Origin: Dioscorea cayenensis subsp. rotundata
Taxonomy: Eukaryota; Streptophyta; Magnoliopsida; Dioscoreales; Dioscoreaceae
Length of the DNA: 64,000 nt
Direction of reading: 5' to 3'
Assembly: GCF_009730915.1 (NCBI RefSeq)
Contig: NC_052475.1
Coordinates: 22,130,285 to 22,194,284 of the forward strand
Within the stretch, counting starts at the first letter, position 1. Each line of letters begins with the position of its first letter. Of this stretch, positions 12,048-24,044 are shown in pieces. The notes under the pieces are model-generated. The model saw only the letters and a program-made list of their open reading frames with translations. It was not told the origin of the DNA and did not search any database. Position numbers and translations under genes: made by a program.

Positions 12048-12622
12048 GTCCGACCAAGACCTAGATGGTATCGATTAAGTAAGTGGGTGACCGATTACAC
12101 TGTGTAACAGAACTACGTGGGTTTTGATTCCTCTCACACCCATGAGGATACGTAGGCAACTTGATTCGGCATGTAAATGAATTAAATCCAAGCCATTTAT
12201 TTTCAAATTTAGTGTAATTTAAAATTTTAGTGAAATTTAGTGTAATACGTAGGACATCTCTTATTTTTTGGAAACTTGTGGTCTTCATGTTTGGGGTCTT
12301 AATTGATTCATTTTTTTCCTAGAAAATTTTCTGAATTTTTTTCCTAAATTTTCACAAATTTTCTGTATTATTTTTGAATTTTTTTATGAATTTTCTGTAT
12401 TTTTTTAATTTTTTTAAAATTTCTTTTTGAAGTGGGTCAACCGGGCCAGTTCCGGGCCCAGCTTCCTGTGACTCGGACCTATCGAGTGCGACGGGCCAAC
12501 CCGGCCAGGCAGGTTCTACGCCCAGCCGGGCCAGATCCGGGTCGGTGGGCTGGTAAATCGGACCCGACAGGCCGGGCCTGCCGGGCCCGATTAACCGGCC
12601 CGTGCCCACCTCTAATATGAAC

Positions 12623-14383
12623 ATGAGATTTTTTTTAATAAGCATTGGTACGGCATGCCAATGCCCACCCTTACTATATATATATATATATATAACGTCC
12701 ACGTGGCTTAAATTTTTTTTTAAAAAAATGTATCATTTTATTAAAATGGTTATTATAATTAAAAAAAGAAAAAGAAAAACAAAGTGGATGTTCTAACAAC
12801 CTAAGCAAATGAAGCACTGCACGCGACATAACCAAAACATCCATACGAGAAAGGCAAAGCATATTTTAAAAGTTCCCATATCAGGAAATGATTCATTTAA
12901 ATGGCACATCATTAGCATGGATGAAGTGGAACAAAATTTACAACATATATATATATATATATATATGAATATTTTTATTAGACCCTTAAATCTTTTGCCG
13001 GTTTATGATCACTGAAATTTTTAATTAAAATCATGCTTTTTATGAATGGTTAAAATTGACTCGGCATTCTAAGAATTATAAACAATATCACGCCATGGCA
13101 ACATGCTTGCATATGAGTTATTTTATTGACATGGCATTTGATAAGTAGAATTGTGATATTTTGATATGTTGCAAAATAATACTAGATAATTAAGTGTACA
13201 AGTGCAGTAACCAAATAAGTTTGACTGTTATAAAATTTAAAATAAAGGAAATTATGTCTTTAATTTAAGAGGAAGTAATTTGATTTTAAGATGGGAGGGA
13301 AAATGATAACATAAAATATAAAATCATGGAAGGGTGTAAATTTATAATAAGAAAAACGTAATGGAAATAATGAAATAAATAAAAATAAATAAGTAGATTA
13401 TAAGAACATACATATTTTATTTGGAAAACTTTAGAATGGGAAAAAAAATACCCATAAAAAAAAAACTATATTGAAAAATGAGTATAAAGAAGCATCAAGC
13501 AAAACATTAAAAACTTAAGATACAAATACTTATTTATGTGCATCGAAAAATAATAAATAATAACATCCATGCTATTGTTTATTTTTGAAGTTTTATATAT
13601 ATATTTTTTAAATATATATCTTTCAATACGAAACTTTATCTTACACGATTTATATATATATATTTCTATTGTTTCAAACTTATCATTAAATTTGAAAATA
13701 ATTAAATACACACAATATTAGTTTAGATTCAAAATAAACACAATGAATTTACTTGAGTAAATGTTATATATTTATTTTTTCATTTTTATCCTTTTAAAAA
13801 AAACAATAAGGATTGTTTAAGGGTAAGTATATATAGTAGTGCACCAATTATGATGACTTATCATTTTTTATAAATTTAGGCATACGTTACATGAGGCGAT
13901 TATAATCCCACCATATACACTCCTACCATATAACCTTTTAAAGGGAGAGAACAACATCCTCTCACATAATATCTGATGAACAATGAATAAATAGTATTGC
14001 TATAATATTTTTATATTATTAATAACTTAAAATTTTAATTCTGAGTTTATTTATAATATTTATTTTTTAAATAACAATTCACTGTATTACAAAGTAAAGA
14101 AATTTATATTCAAATAAATATGATAAAATATCTCTCAACCTCTATCTTGATTTTTTCATAAATAAAGCGAGTTTCTAGAAGCAAGGTGATGGTCCAAAGT
14201 CTAAGACAATAAATAAATAGATAAATAAATTATAAAAATAAATAATCTCCTTATCCTTTTCATGCCACGTCATTCCAACAAACCAAGAAAACCAACTCGC
14301 TTTCGTTCCTTTCTTAGCTGCTTTGCTTCTCATCATTGATTGACCTTCTTCTTTCTTGCTCAAAACCCTCGATCCTCGAACCA
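12623..14383. other. AT-rich spacer and ACX3 upstream region
   Basis: No gene found. There are (AT)n microsatellites near 12674-12694 and 12945-12966, then low-complexity A/T sequence. A TATA-like TATAAAAATA at 14231-14240 lies about 145 bp before the ACX3 start codon and is the best promoter candidate. Its use is inferred. Confidence 0.55.
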
Positions 14384-17300
14384 ATGGACCCAGCCGAGCA
14401 AATCTCTCGCAGGAGCTCCGTCCTCTTGCGGCACCTCCGACTGCCTACCTCGATCTCCTCCTCATCATCCTCTGAGCTTGCACCCATGCCGTGCCTCCAT
14501 TACACCCCGCCCGAGATCTCTGAGAAGCCGGCAGCGTTCGATACGAAGGAACTCCGGTGTGTTCTCGATGGACACCATGTGGAGATCCGGGATTGGGTGT
14601 TCCGGGTTATGGAGGAGAGCCATTTGTTCCGGCGGGTGTCCTCTGGGATGGGTATTGTGATGCCGGATTATAATCAGACAATGGAGCAGCAGAGGGAGGC
14701 TACAATGAGGAGGATTGGGTATTTGCTTGATAAGAGGGTTTTTGATGGTTGGGTTACAAGTTTTGGGCCTGAATCGGAGTTGAAAAAGCTTGCGATGAAT
14801 GAGGTCTTGGGGATTTACGACCACTCCCTTGCGATCAAGCTTGGGGTTCATTTTTTCCTCTGGTTTGTTTCTTTTTCTTTGTCTTTCTTTGTTGCTGATG
14901 ATAATTTGGATGGATCCTCAACTCTGATGTTATCATTCTAGGTCGGATATACGATTATTCTAGTTTTCTAGTTCAGGAAAGATGGCTTTTTCTTTTTTTT
15001 TGTTTAAAAAAAAAACAAAATCAAATGATAAGAATTGGTGGATAAGCATAATATTGTGTTAGCGCTTGATGCAAGCTAGAAGAAAGTGGGGGTTTTCACT
15101 TTGAATTAATCCAAAGTGAAGAATTTTTTTTTTTTAGAACAGAGGTATGTTGTCAATGTAATTGAAAACAAGGAGAATATACAAAATGTTTAATGCCTAA
15201 CTGTGGAAAACTGAACTAGCTCCTTTAGGTTCATTCTTTGTAACAAAACATGTTGTGATGTTCCTTCATAGATACTGGCCTCAACATGGTCATAACTATA
15301 AACTGATATAATTTGAAAGAGTTCCAATGTGCTAGACATTAAATAAGTATATTTCATGCATATATTCTGGCACATCTTGCTTGATGTAGCCCCCTGTTTA
15401 GAAGTATTGTTCATAAGCATGAGCGAACCATTCATGATAGTTTAAATGGTCTACATAACACAGTTTCTCCACTGTTTTGGAGGCCTGCCATGGTTTCTTG
15501 GAGATTATCAATTATTTGTCAGATATCAAGTAATTCGCTTGTGTGCTACTTTTTATTCACAACAACCAGTATGTCACACCCTACTTGAATGGCTTTCAAG
15601 GCTAGTGCAATTCAATTTTTTATACTAGTGTAGGAGTTGTTGATGTGTGTTTATATATTAATGGATAACAGGGGTGGTGCGATTCAATTCTTTGGCACAA
15701 AGCGTCATCATGACAAGTGGTTGAAAGACACTGAGAATTATTTGGTCAAGGGTTGTTTTGCTATGACAGAGCTGGGACATGGAAGCAATGTATGTGGAGA
15801 ATGCATAATTTTGCTCATGATTTTTTGTTCCCCCAATTGTTTTCCGTTTCCTATTTTTTTATTTTGTTTGGCTCAAGGTCCGAGGAATTGAGACAATTGC
15901 TACGTATGATGTGAACAATGGCGAGTTTGTTATAAACACTCCCTGTGAATCAGCTCAAAAGTACTGGATTGGTGGTGCAGCTAAAGTAAGAGACTTACAA
16001 ATTTATAATTTTTTGAAATATAATCATCCAGTTTTCCTTATGTCTACTACATGCTCACTTGGTCGTATATTAATCATAAACAGCACGCTACACACACAAT
16101 TATTTTTGCTCAACTCCACATTAATGGAACCAATGAAGGAGTTCACGCTTTCATAGCACAAATCAGAGAAGCAGATGGAAATGTTTGCCCAAATATTCGA
16201 ATAGCGGATTGTGGCCATAAAATTGGGCTAAATGGAGTTGATAATGGACGAATCTGGTAACATCATCTCTTTGATTTTTTTTTCCTTTCTGGGAACTATT
16301 TTGACATTTAACAAAGTTTAGTAATTATTTGGCTTGAGATCGGTCTTTCTACTTAGGTTTGATAACCTCCGAGTTCCTCGAGAGAACTTGCTGAATTCTG
16401 TCGCTGATGTAATGCCAGATGGGAGCTATGTCAGTGCAATAAAAGACCCTGATCAGGTTTCTTAATCCTACTTTCGTCAATCTCATATTCATCACTAAAA
16501 TTTTGCCAATTGGTCGTCTTCGAACTACTTGCACAGAGAAATTATGTGGGAACAGCTTCAGATGATTGATTGTAGACCTAGTTAAATTAACCTATTTTAA
16601 TTTTTTTTTTTAATTGTGCTTCTATGTTTCAGAGGTTTGCAGCTTTTCTGGCCCCACTGACATTTGGTCGTGTAAATATTGCTGTTAATGCAATCTACAT
16701 ATCCAAGGTGGCTTGTTTTAATATCTTAAAAATGATAATTTGCTTATACTTGGTAGTCATATTTATTAAGCTTGCTATTGTATGACATGTTAATTCCTGA
16801 TCCATTTCTTGCAATACTTTCAGTTAGGATTGTCAATTGCCACACGTTACGCACTTACAAGACGAGCTTTCTCGACTACACCAAATGGTCCAGAGGTTTT
16901 GCTCCTTGACTATCCAAGTCATCAACGGCGTCTCTTGCCTCTCATTGCAAAAACGTAATAATCCTGCGGCAGTTTGGCAGATTAAAATGCCTGACTTTTA
17001 TTAGCTTATCAAGGCATTCATTTCAAGATAATTTTTGGTAGTCCACATTAGCTTAATTCCTTAAGTCCATTTTTTCCCCGCTAAAACATCAAGATAGTGT
17101 TCAATCGTCATGAAAAAATCAAAAGATAATCACTAAATTATGACTGGAGTAAAAGGTTAAAGAGGAAAAAGGAAAAGATAATTTGTGATGCTTAAACAAT
17201 GTTCTCTTCTGCATTTGTACCCAGTGATGTGAATGACATGTATTGCTCCCTACTTTTTTATTCTTAAGAATAGATGTGCTTTAAGCAAGGCAAGTTCAAG

Positions 17301-19427
17301 TTTTAGAATCTAAAGAAGACATGATTCCGAGCCTTTTGGAATAACCAAGGAAGTAGATTTGAGAAGTATGACATATTATGCCCATTCTCATCATGCATAG
17401 TCCATTGGGAATGAGCCAACTTGAATGGAATTACTCACTCTTTGAAAATATAAGTGTTCTTTAACGAGTTTAGATGTTAAGACTAGAAAGTATTATGTAT
17501 CAATTTTCCATTCAATCCACCTTTGAAGAGTCATGGAAATATTCTGTACAAATTGAGTGCGCAGTTGTCAATTCTACCACAGACCTTCCTGCTTTGTTCT
17601 TCCTGTGCACATTCAGTCACTGAAAAATTTATCTGAACTCTCTTTTTTTGGGAAGTAACAAGAGTAGGGAGTTTTGGAACCTTGACTGTTGTTGGCACAA
17701 GAGCACATCCTCATTTCCTTATGGAGATAAATCTGCTTTCAGTTACCATAAATATGTTTTGTTTCCTAGTACTTATTTAGCTGTTTATTGTACAGATGTG
17801 CAATGAGTTCTGCAGGAAACTTTTTGAAAAAGCTTTATGTTAAGAGGACTCCAGCAACAAACAAGATTGTACATGTTTATTCCAGTGCTCTTAAGGCCAT
17901 GCTTACCTGGCATAACATGAAGGCACTTCAGGTGATTGACACGTCAATTCTAAGTGCTTCACACTCTCTAATAAATGTACTCTCTCATTCTAGAATTTGC
18001 TTCTATCAGGAATGTCGTGAAGCGTGTGGAGGCCAAGGATTAAAAACAGAAAATCGTATTGGACATCTGAAAGGTGAATTTGACGTACAATTGACCTTCG
18101 AGGGAGATAACAATATACTTATGCAACAGGTAAATTTAATGTTGTCCATGGCTATTATCTAATCGTCGTGAATTTATGAAACTTATTATGGAGACTTTTG
18201 AACCAGGTCAGTAAAGCTCTTCTGGCTGAGTATATCAATGTGCAAAAAAAGAAGAAACCATTTGAGGGGTTAGGTTTAGAGCACATGAACTACCCTTCCC
18301 CTTCTATGCCATATAATCTCACAAGAGATGTTCTTAGAAGCATCAAATTTCAGGTACCTTTTTATTATTTGGTCTGCAATAGCATAAGATAATCACCATG
18401 AGCTTTTATAACTCTTTCTCACTCTCACCTTCCATCAGACTGACATATTCTGCTTGCGAGAGCGAGATCTGCTAACCCGCCTTGCCAGTGAAGTTGCTCA
18501 ACTTCAAACTCAGGGTGAAAGCAAAGAGATAGCAATCATCCAAGTAAGTGTTTTTAACCTCATTCATGACCTCATTCATCCTCTTCTTCTTGTTCATAAT
18601 ATTAAGCTTTTATTGCCTTTTCCTTCCATATGAAAGAGCTATCAGCTTGCTCAAGAGTTAGCAAGAGCCTTTACTGAGCGCACAATCTTGCAAACTTTCA
18701 TTGAGGATGAGCTCAACCTGCATACCGGCCCATTGAAGGTAAGTCTAGAGCTTATATTTGTGCAAATCATCATTTCTGAATAAGCTTACAATTGCTCAAA
18801 TTGGCTGCATCTGCATAATGCTGGATCCGCTTAGCCAAAATAAAACCCATGGATCAATTGCTGGGTAATCAAAAGAAAGAAAGTCGTGTGATTTTTTTTA
18901 TCTTTTTAGTTGCTGCATATCACATTTTTCTGCATTAGCTGATCATAAAAAAAAAAATCCCTATGTTTGGTTTTCCTCAGTTTCCCTCAAAATAAATAAA
19001 TAAATCAATCTAGGTGAACATGAACAATTTTCATCATTATGCAAAATGAATTATGAATCGTTAGCACAGTTCAATTCATGTCATGTGATTTACTATATAA
19101 TGAAAAGATGCTATTTGAGAAATAAATTAATTCATATGTTAGCAATTTTCAACCAACCATTGCTTATATTTTCAGGATGTGATGGGATTATTGAGGTCAA
19201 TGTACGCACTGATCTGCATTGAAGAGGATGCATCATTTCTCCGGTATGGCCATTTATCACCTAGCAATGATGCTCTTGTTAGAAAGGAAGTCATGAAGCT
19301 CTGCAGCGACCTAAGGCCACATGCATTAGCAATCATAAGTTCCTTTGGCATACCTGATTCTTTCTTGGCGCCATTAGCTTTTGACTGGATTGAGGCAAAT
19401 TCATGGTCACATGTTAACGCCAAATGA
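14384..19427 (+). CDS. ACX3: Acyl-CoA oxidase 3 (peroxisomal, medium-chain type)
   Basis: Thirteen exons join in frame: 14384-14862, 15672-15789, 15878-15985, 16084-16256, 16357-16456, 16633-16707, 16824-16954, 17796-17931, 18010-18129, 18207-18353, 18439-18543, 18637-18738, 19176-19427. The product has 681 residues, close to Arabidopsis ACX3. This FAD enzyme catalyses the first step of peroxisomal beta-oxidation: acyl-CoA plus O2 gives trans-2-enoyl-CoA and H2O2. Visible signatures: the acyl-CoA dehydrogenase-type TELGHGSN block (192-199), the [10 protein letters not shown] block after exon 5 starts, and EGDN with the catalytic-base Glu at about 471. Residues 10-18 (RSSVLLRHL) fit the PTS2 spacing R-x6-H-L apart from Ser at position 2; there is no C-terminal SKL. 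This matches ACX3 rather than the PTS1-bearing ACX1. All introns are GT-AG and no lesion is seen. Confidence 0.95.
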
Positions 19428-20077
19428 AATGTCAGCTTTTAGTCAATACTGTCAATAAGTCGACATTTACATTTCACCATACAGCAAGACTCTTAGATCA
19501 GTCTTAACAGTATGCAGTAAAAGTGTTATATGCCAGTAAGATCCAGACACTTATGCCCACAGACCACATAGGTGAGGTGCATAATTACTTGCCTGATTTG
19601 TACAATAAGTTTACAAAATAATTCATAAATAAAAGTTATTTTTTTATCTGAAAATAAGATGAGAGAATAGCATGTACAGAAGTCAACAGGAACAAATGGA
19701 TGTTGTGGCCAGCAAATGGTATTGTGATTTCTGTGAAGTATAGATCATCAATAACCTTAAACAACATTGGTATAATTTTTCTTGATGACATAATGAGAAT
19801 TCACAAAATTGACTTTCTTATTGACTTTTTCAAATTTGCTGTGTCAAAAATAATGTTAGTGGAGATCAATGTCCCCTCACTGGTTTACAGAAGAACAATA
19901 CATGGGTGACGCATGGTGAAGTAAAACACATCACTTCAATCACTGGCGTTTACATTTAAATATGGTGAAAAAAAATGAAAGCAAAACTCGGTAAGGGCCT
20001 TCACAAGAATAAGGCATCAATATGCTCATTCTGTCGATGAAAATGGCCGCCAGCCACAACAAAGCAACTTAGAACAA
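19428..20077. other. Convergent 3' spacer between ACX3 and the OPA3-like gene
   Basis: Contains the ACX3 3' UTR, with AATAAA-type signals near 19624-19630, and on the other strand the OPA3-like 3' UTR. Short open frames here lack coding character. Confidence 0.6.
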
Positions 20078-22961
20078 CTAAGCAGGTGTCGCTGACGTGC
20101 TGCCTTCTGGAGCATGGCTAGACCTGAAGCCAAGAACACCAGAAAGGCCCTGGCCCCTTGCTAGTTGCTCGATCTCATTGAGCTTCTGCTTAAGTAGTTC
20201 AACTTCTCTTGCTAGATCATCCTCTTTCTGCTTTAAAGCCTGAAGAGTGCAGCAAAACAAGGGTTCTAAAAGCTGATGAAAAGGCAATATTAAATATGTA
20301 TTATCACACAAACCATTGCCTGCAAATCAAACATGGAATGACAGATCTGGATTCTGGTCCTAATTCCATCACTGTCTAATTTTCAGAGTTACAATTCAGA
20401 CATCCTTTTGTAACATAAATAACATCCTTCTGGTGCAAAATTCTACTAGACACTCAGACATAATAATATTTGAAGTCTGATTTATGTTATGACACTAGCA
20501 AGTTAATCATTGCCAACCATGAGCTAATCAAGTAAAATTTGAAGTCAAATATTTTTCACGAATCCCTAAAGATAAGCTACCGTAGAAGGCTTGATTCTAG
20601 AAATAGGCGTCATGTTCCAGGTTACAATACAGAACTTTTTCAATTTTTCTTGTGCGGCACTACCATTTGAAAGTGTTTTGTTCACACAAAGTATTGGCCC
20701 TAAAGAACTCCTCACACTCATGGATTCGCTGATCTCATCCCTTTAGCAGTGTGGATAGCACCCACTCAGTCATGAAACCAACACATCCAAGTACTGGGTT
20801 CACTTGGTCCAAATTGTTAACTCCTTGATCGCTTGAAGCCAGCACATTCAATTGTTGAGTTTGAGTGATTGCAACCAGCCCATTAATCCTGTCCTTATTT
20901 TTTAATCTCAACCATCTACAAATTTAACTTCTTCCTAATTTCTTCTCTCCATCAAACCTCATCTGTCTCTCAACTTTCTTGGTCACAAGGAAATTATTTA
21001 TTTTTCTATTAAAGAGCCCACATTTGACATCTACCTACTTCTTCCTCTCAGGAACCTATTAGTCATCCCTTGGCCACCTTTTCCATGTGTTATTCCACAA
21101 AACTACACTTGTGAGCTCCCTCATGGCTTTGAAGTCACCAGTGAGCTATACTGTACCCACTACTAGCTCAAGAGTGCCCGCCATACATAAATAATATAAA
21201 ATTAATATATACCAATCTTAAATAGGCATAGATCAAATGATTTATTAGGACATACATCATCAAGATATGACATATAATGGTCACACATAATTCGATGGTG
21301 CCGATCATAGATGGCACAATTATCATATTCTTGGGTTTAGTCCGCATAAACCACACCTTTAACTTTGCACAGCGTATTTCTTCTTAATTTAAGATTCCAG
21401 AAGCAAGTTTGACAAGACACACTAGTTGAATGTTTTATTTACAGTCAATGTAAAGCTCTAAAGTGTGGATATAAAGTTATAAACATGCTTCTCAGAACAT
21501 GGTTAAGAGCCTCTAAATCGTCTAGATGGTTGCATCACTATTTTCAAGGTTATATCCTTCTGTTATTAGAGATCAGTTTACAAGATTTTCAAGTTCTGAT
21601 GTATGACTTAAGAATTCTCCATCTCTCTCCAAATATATGTATATATATATGGATGTGGTCTACTTATTTAGGAAAACTGCTTGCAGTTTCTCTTCTGTTG
21701 TTTGTGATTACAGAAAATAAACTTATGTTTAAATAAAATATTAGTTTTAAAATAAGAAAGCATGGTCAAAATTAGGGCTTATCAAACAGAGAAAAAAGAA
21801 AAGTAAACATGGGAAAATGGAAGACTAAAGCACCATATAGAAACATAGTAAACATGAGCACAACAATAAACAAAGCAATCAACCATGAGCAAATCAGAAA
21901 CAGAACTTCAGTGGCATAAAAAGAAACTTTGCCCAAGAACTACAATAGAATAGAAACTCAGAAAAACTCAGAAAAACTCAGAAAATTACCTCAATTTCTT
22001 GTCTCCGTATTTCCTCTTTTTTAGCTTCTGATCTAGCACTTCTTTGCACTTCGAAGATTACAGCAGCTCCAGCAACCTAATATACCATAAAGTAAACATC
22101 CAAAGAAAGCAAAGTTTCAGAGCAATCAAATACTCAAACTTCAAATAGAAGTGATTAACATACTATCCATTGTATCCAATAGGCATACACTCATAAAAAT
22201 CAGAATTTGCAGGAACATCAATAACCATCACCATCCCACGTCAATACAGAAAATCTTTTGACACTCGCGAGGTGACAATAGCACATTATTAACAGGAACA
22301 ACAGTTAATCTGAGGCATTTTAATGAGAGCTAAAAAAACAATTATTTTCAGAATAATACTAACCGAGAAGACAAATAGTTCTCCAAGAAGATCTGCAGCA
22401 GCTTGAACAGCTTTCTCCTCATTCAGAGGACGGATAGCCACATCAGTAGCATGCCCATAAATGCGCCTTTGAATGGTAGTGGAAATTCTATGATTTGCCT
22501 GAAAAACACAACAGATAAACACAATTTCAACCTCAGAAAGCCAGAAAATTCAAAAGCATCAATTTTTTTATAATGCAAACAACAAGGTAGCTCAATGATG
22601 GCCATAAAAAAAACACTGAACTAGTTGGAGAAAAGTTTCAATTTTTATGCCAAATTCTATATCATTACCATTCACAAACTTAAATTATTTTTCCCACAAC
22701 TCGTTCTCGAAGAATGAACACAAAATTAACCCTAGAAAATCAAATTGGTTGGCTAAAACCCAAAAATCCACAACTAATATCAACATTAACAGGATCAAAA
22801 ACACAAAAGGAGGATTCAAAAAGCTCAAGTACCTGAGCGATGTTAACGATGAACTGGCGGAATTTAGGGTGGATTCCGGCCTCTTTCTTGAGCTTAGAGG
22901 CGATGGGTTTGCAGAGAGTCTTCAAAGCCAAGGAACCAAGCTTGACCAAGGGAAGGATCAT
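20078..22961 (-). CDS. OPA3-like protein
   Basis: Four exons on the minus strand join in frame: 22833-22961, 22364-22498, 21990-22076, 20078-20239, giving 170 residues, the usual plant OPA3-like length. The start MILPLVKLGSLALKTL is typical of the family: a short hydrophobic N terminus that directs OPA3 proteins to mitochondria. A conserved block follows (QRRIYGHATDV, then IRPLNEEKAVQAAADLLGE), next a hydrophobic patch (VAGAAVIFEV), then a charged coiled coil rich in Lys, Glu, Arg and Gln from about residue 100 to 145. The animal homologue acts in mitochondrial membrane organisation; the plant role is little known. The last intron (20240-21989) is long and AT-rich. No defect is seen. It is divergent from the next gene. 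Confidence 0.93.
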
Positions 22962-24044
22962 GGTGATCTCTACCAAGTAAACGAAGTTGCAGGGCGATCC
23001 TGAGAACCAGTCCGGCTTCCTTCGATCCTCTCTAATACGAGTCTCCTTTCTTGAGGAGCAAGGAAGACGAAGTGGCCATCCTCCGCCTTCTGAGAACCAT
23101 CGAATACACGAGAGAATGGGGTTCACTCCTTCACCAAATTTTTTTACCGCAAAGCTTATAATAATAATAATAATAATAAGGGAAAACATGCTTGGGCCTT
23201 GGACCTTTTAATAGGCCTTCATATAAATATAGGCCATCTATGTCTGTGAAGTACGAGCATTGTTGATTTCCGTTTTAATTTTTGCCGTAAACATTTTTTA
23301 TGATATATGCTTGATAAAGCCAAAGGGTTTATAACTCATGGGCACTGAACTACTGCGAAAGACTTATATGCGAGAACTCATGGTCCAACTCTGAAACAAA
23401 TTAGATGTAATGATGATAAGGGTCCCAATTGTAAGAGTAGGTTTGTGGCTCAATTCCTGTATTAGATAGTTGTGTTATAGATTAACTGTTTTGTGTAAAC
23501 AATGATATCAATATTATGTATCAAATATTGGGTAAAGTATTTTTAAATCATACTTAATTTTATTATTAAATTTGTGATGCATATTTTTAAATTAAATCAA
23601 AATCTTATATTATATTTTTATATATTAGTTATTATGAAACTTAAAAAGAATACATTAGCCAATGAGTTTTAGATCTATTAACATTGAGCTTTTTACGGTA
23701 AATTATAAGTTTTGGGGAGAATTTAAAATTGAATCTCAAAACTCACATAAATTGAAATTACAAGCATGTTGAGAAAGCTTGTTGCCTATTTTGTGATATT
23801 AAAAAAATTATATTTTGTTAAAAACTATACAATAATAGAAATGAAATCCAGAAATAATATAATTAAAATGATATTAAAAAAATATATTTATTAATAATTA
23901 ATATTTATTAATATATATTTTTTATAAAACTAATTATTGAATATTTATTTTAAAAAATAATGAAAAAAACTTTCTCGATAGTCGATAGCTTATGCATTCC
24001 TGATGGTTGCTGCCGACAAGACACTCCATCGTTCAAAGAAGGAC
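22962..24044. promoter_or_regulatory. Divergent spacer between OPA3-like and ERI1-like genes
   Basis: About 1.08 kb separates the two start codons. The first 200 bp upstream of the OPA3-like gene is richer in GC and probably its 5' UTR and core promoter. An (AAT)n microsatellite follows at about 23158-23180, then A/T-rich sequence. No definite TATA box can be assigned to either gene. Shared control is possible from the geometry only. Confidence 0.45.

Larger units (their letters stand above)
7144..12622 (+). mobile_element. hAT element with TIRs and 8-bp target duplication
   Basis: The element proper is 7152-12614 (5463 bp). The left end TAGAGGTGGGCACGGGCC is mirrored exactly at the right end (12597-12614). 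It is flanked by GTATGAAC (7144-7151) and ATATGAAC (12615-12622), 7/8 identical, the length expected for hAT. The first and last 200 bp are very GC-rich and full of GGCCCG/AACCGGG words, which explains short open frames there. The middle holds a hAT transposase pseudogene on the + strand (9867-12047), so the copy could move only if helped in trans. Confidence 0.93.
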
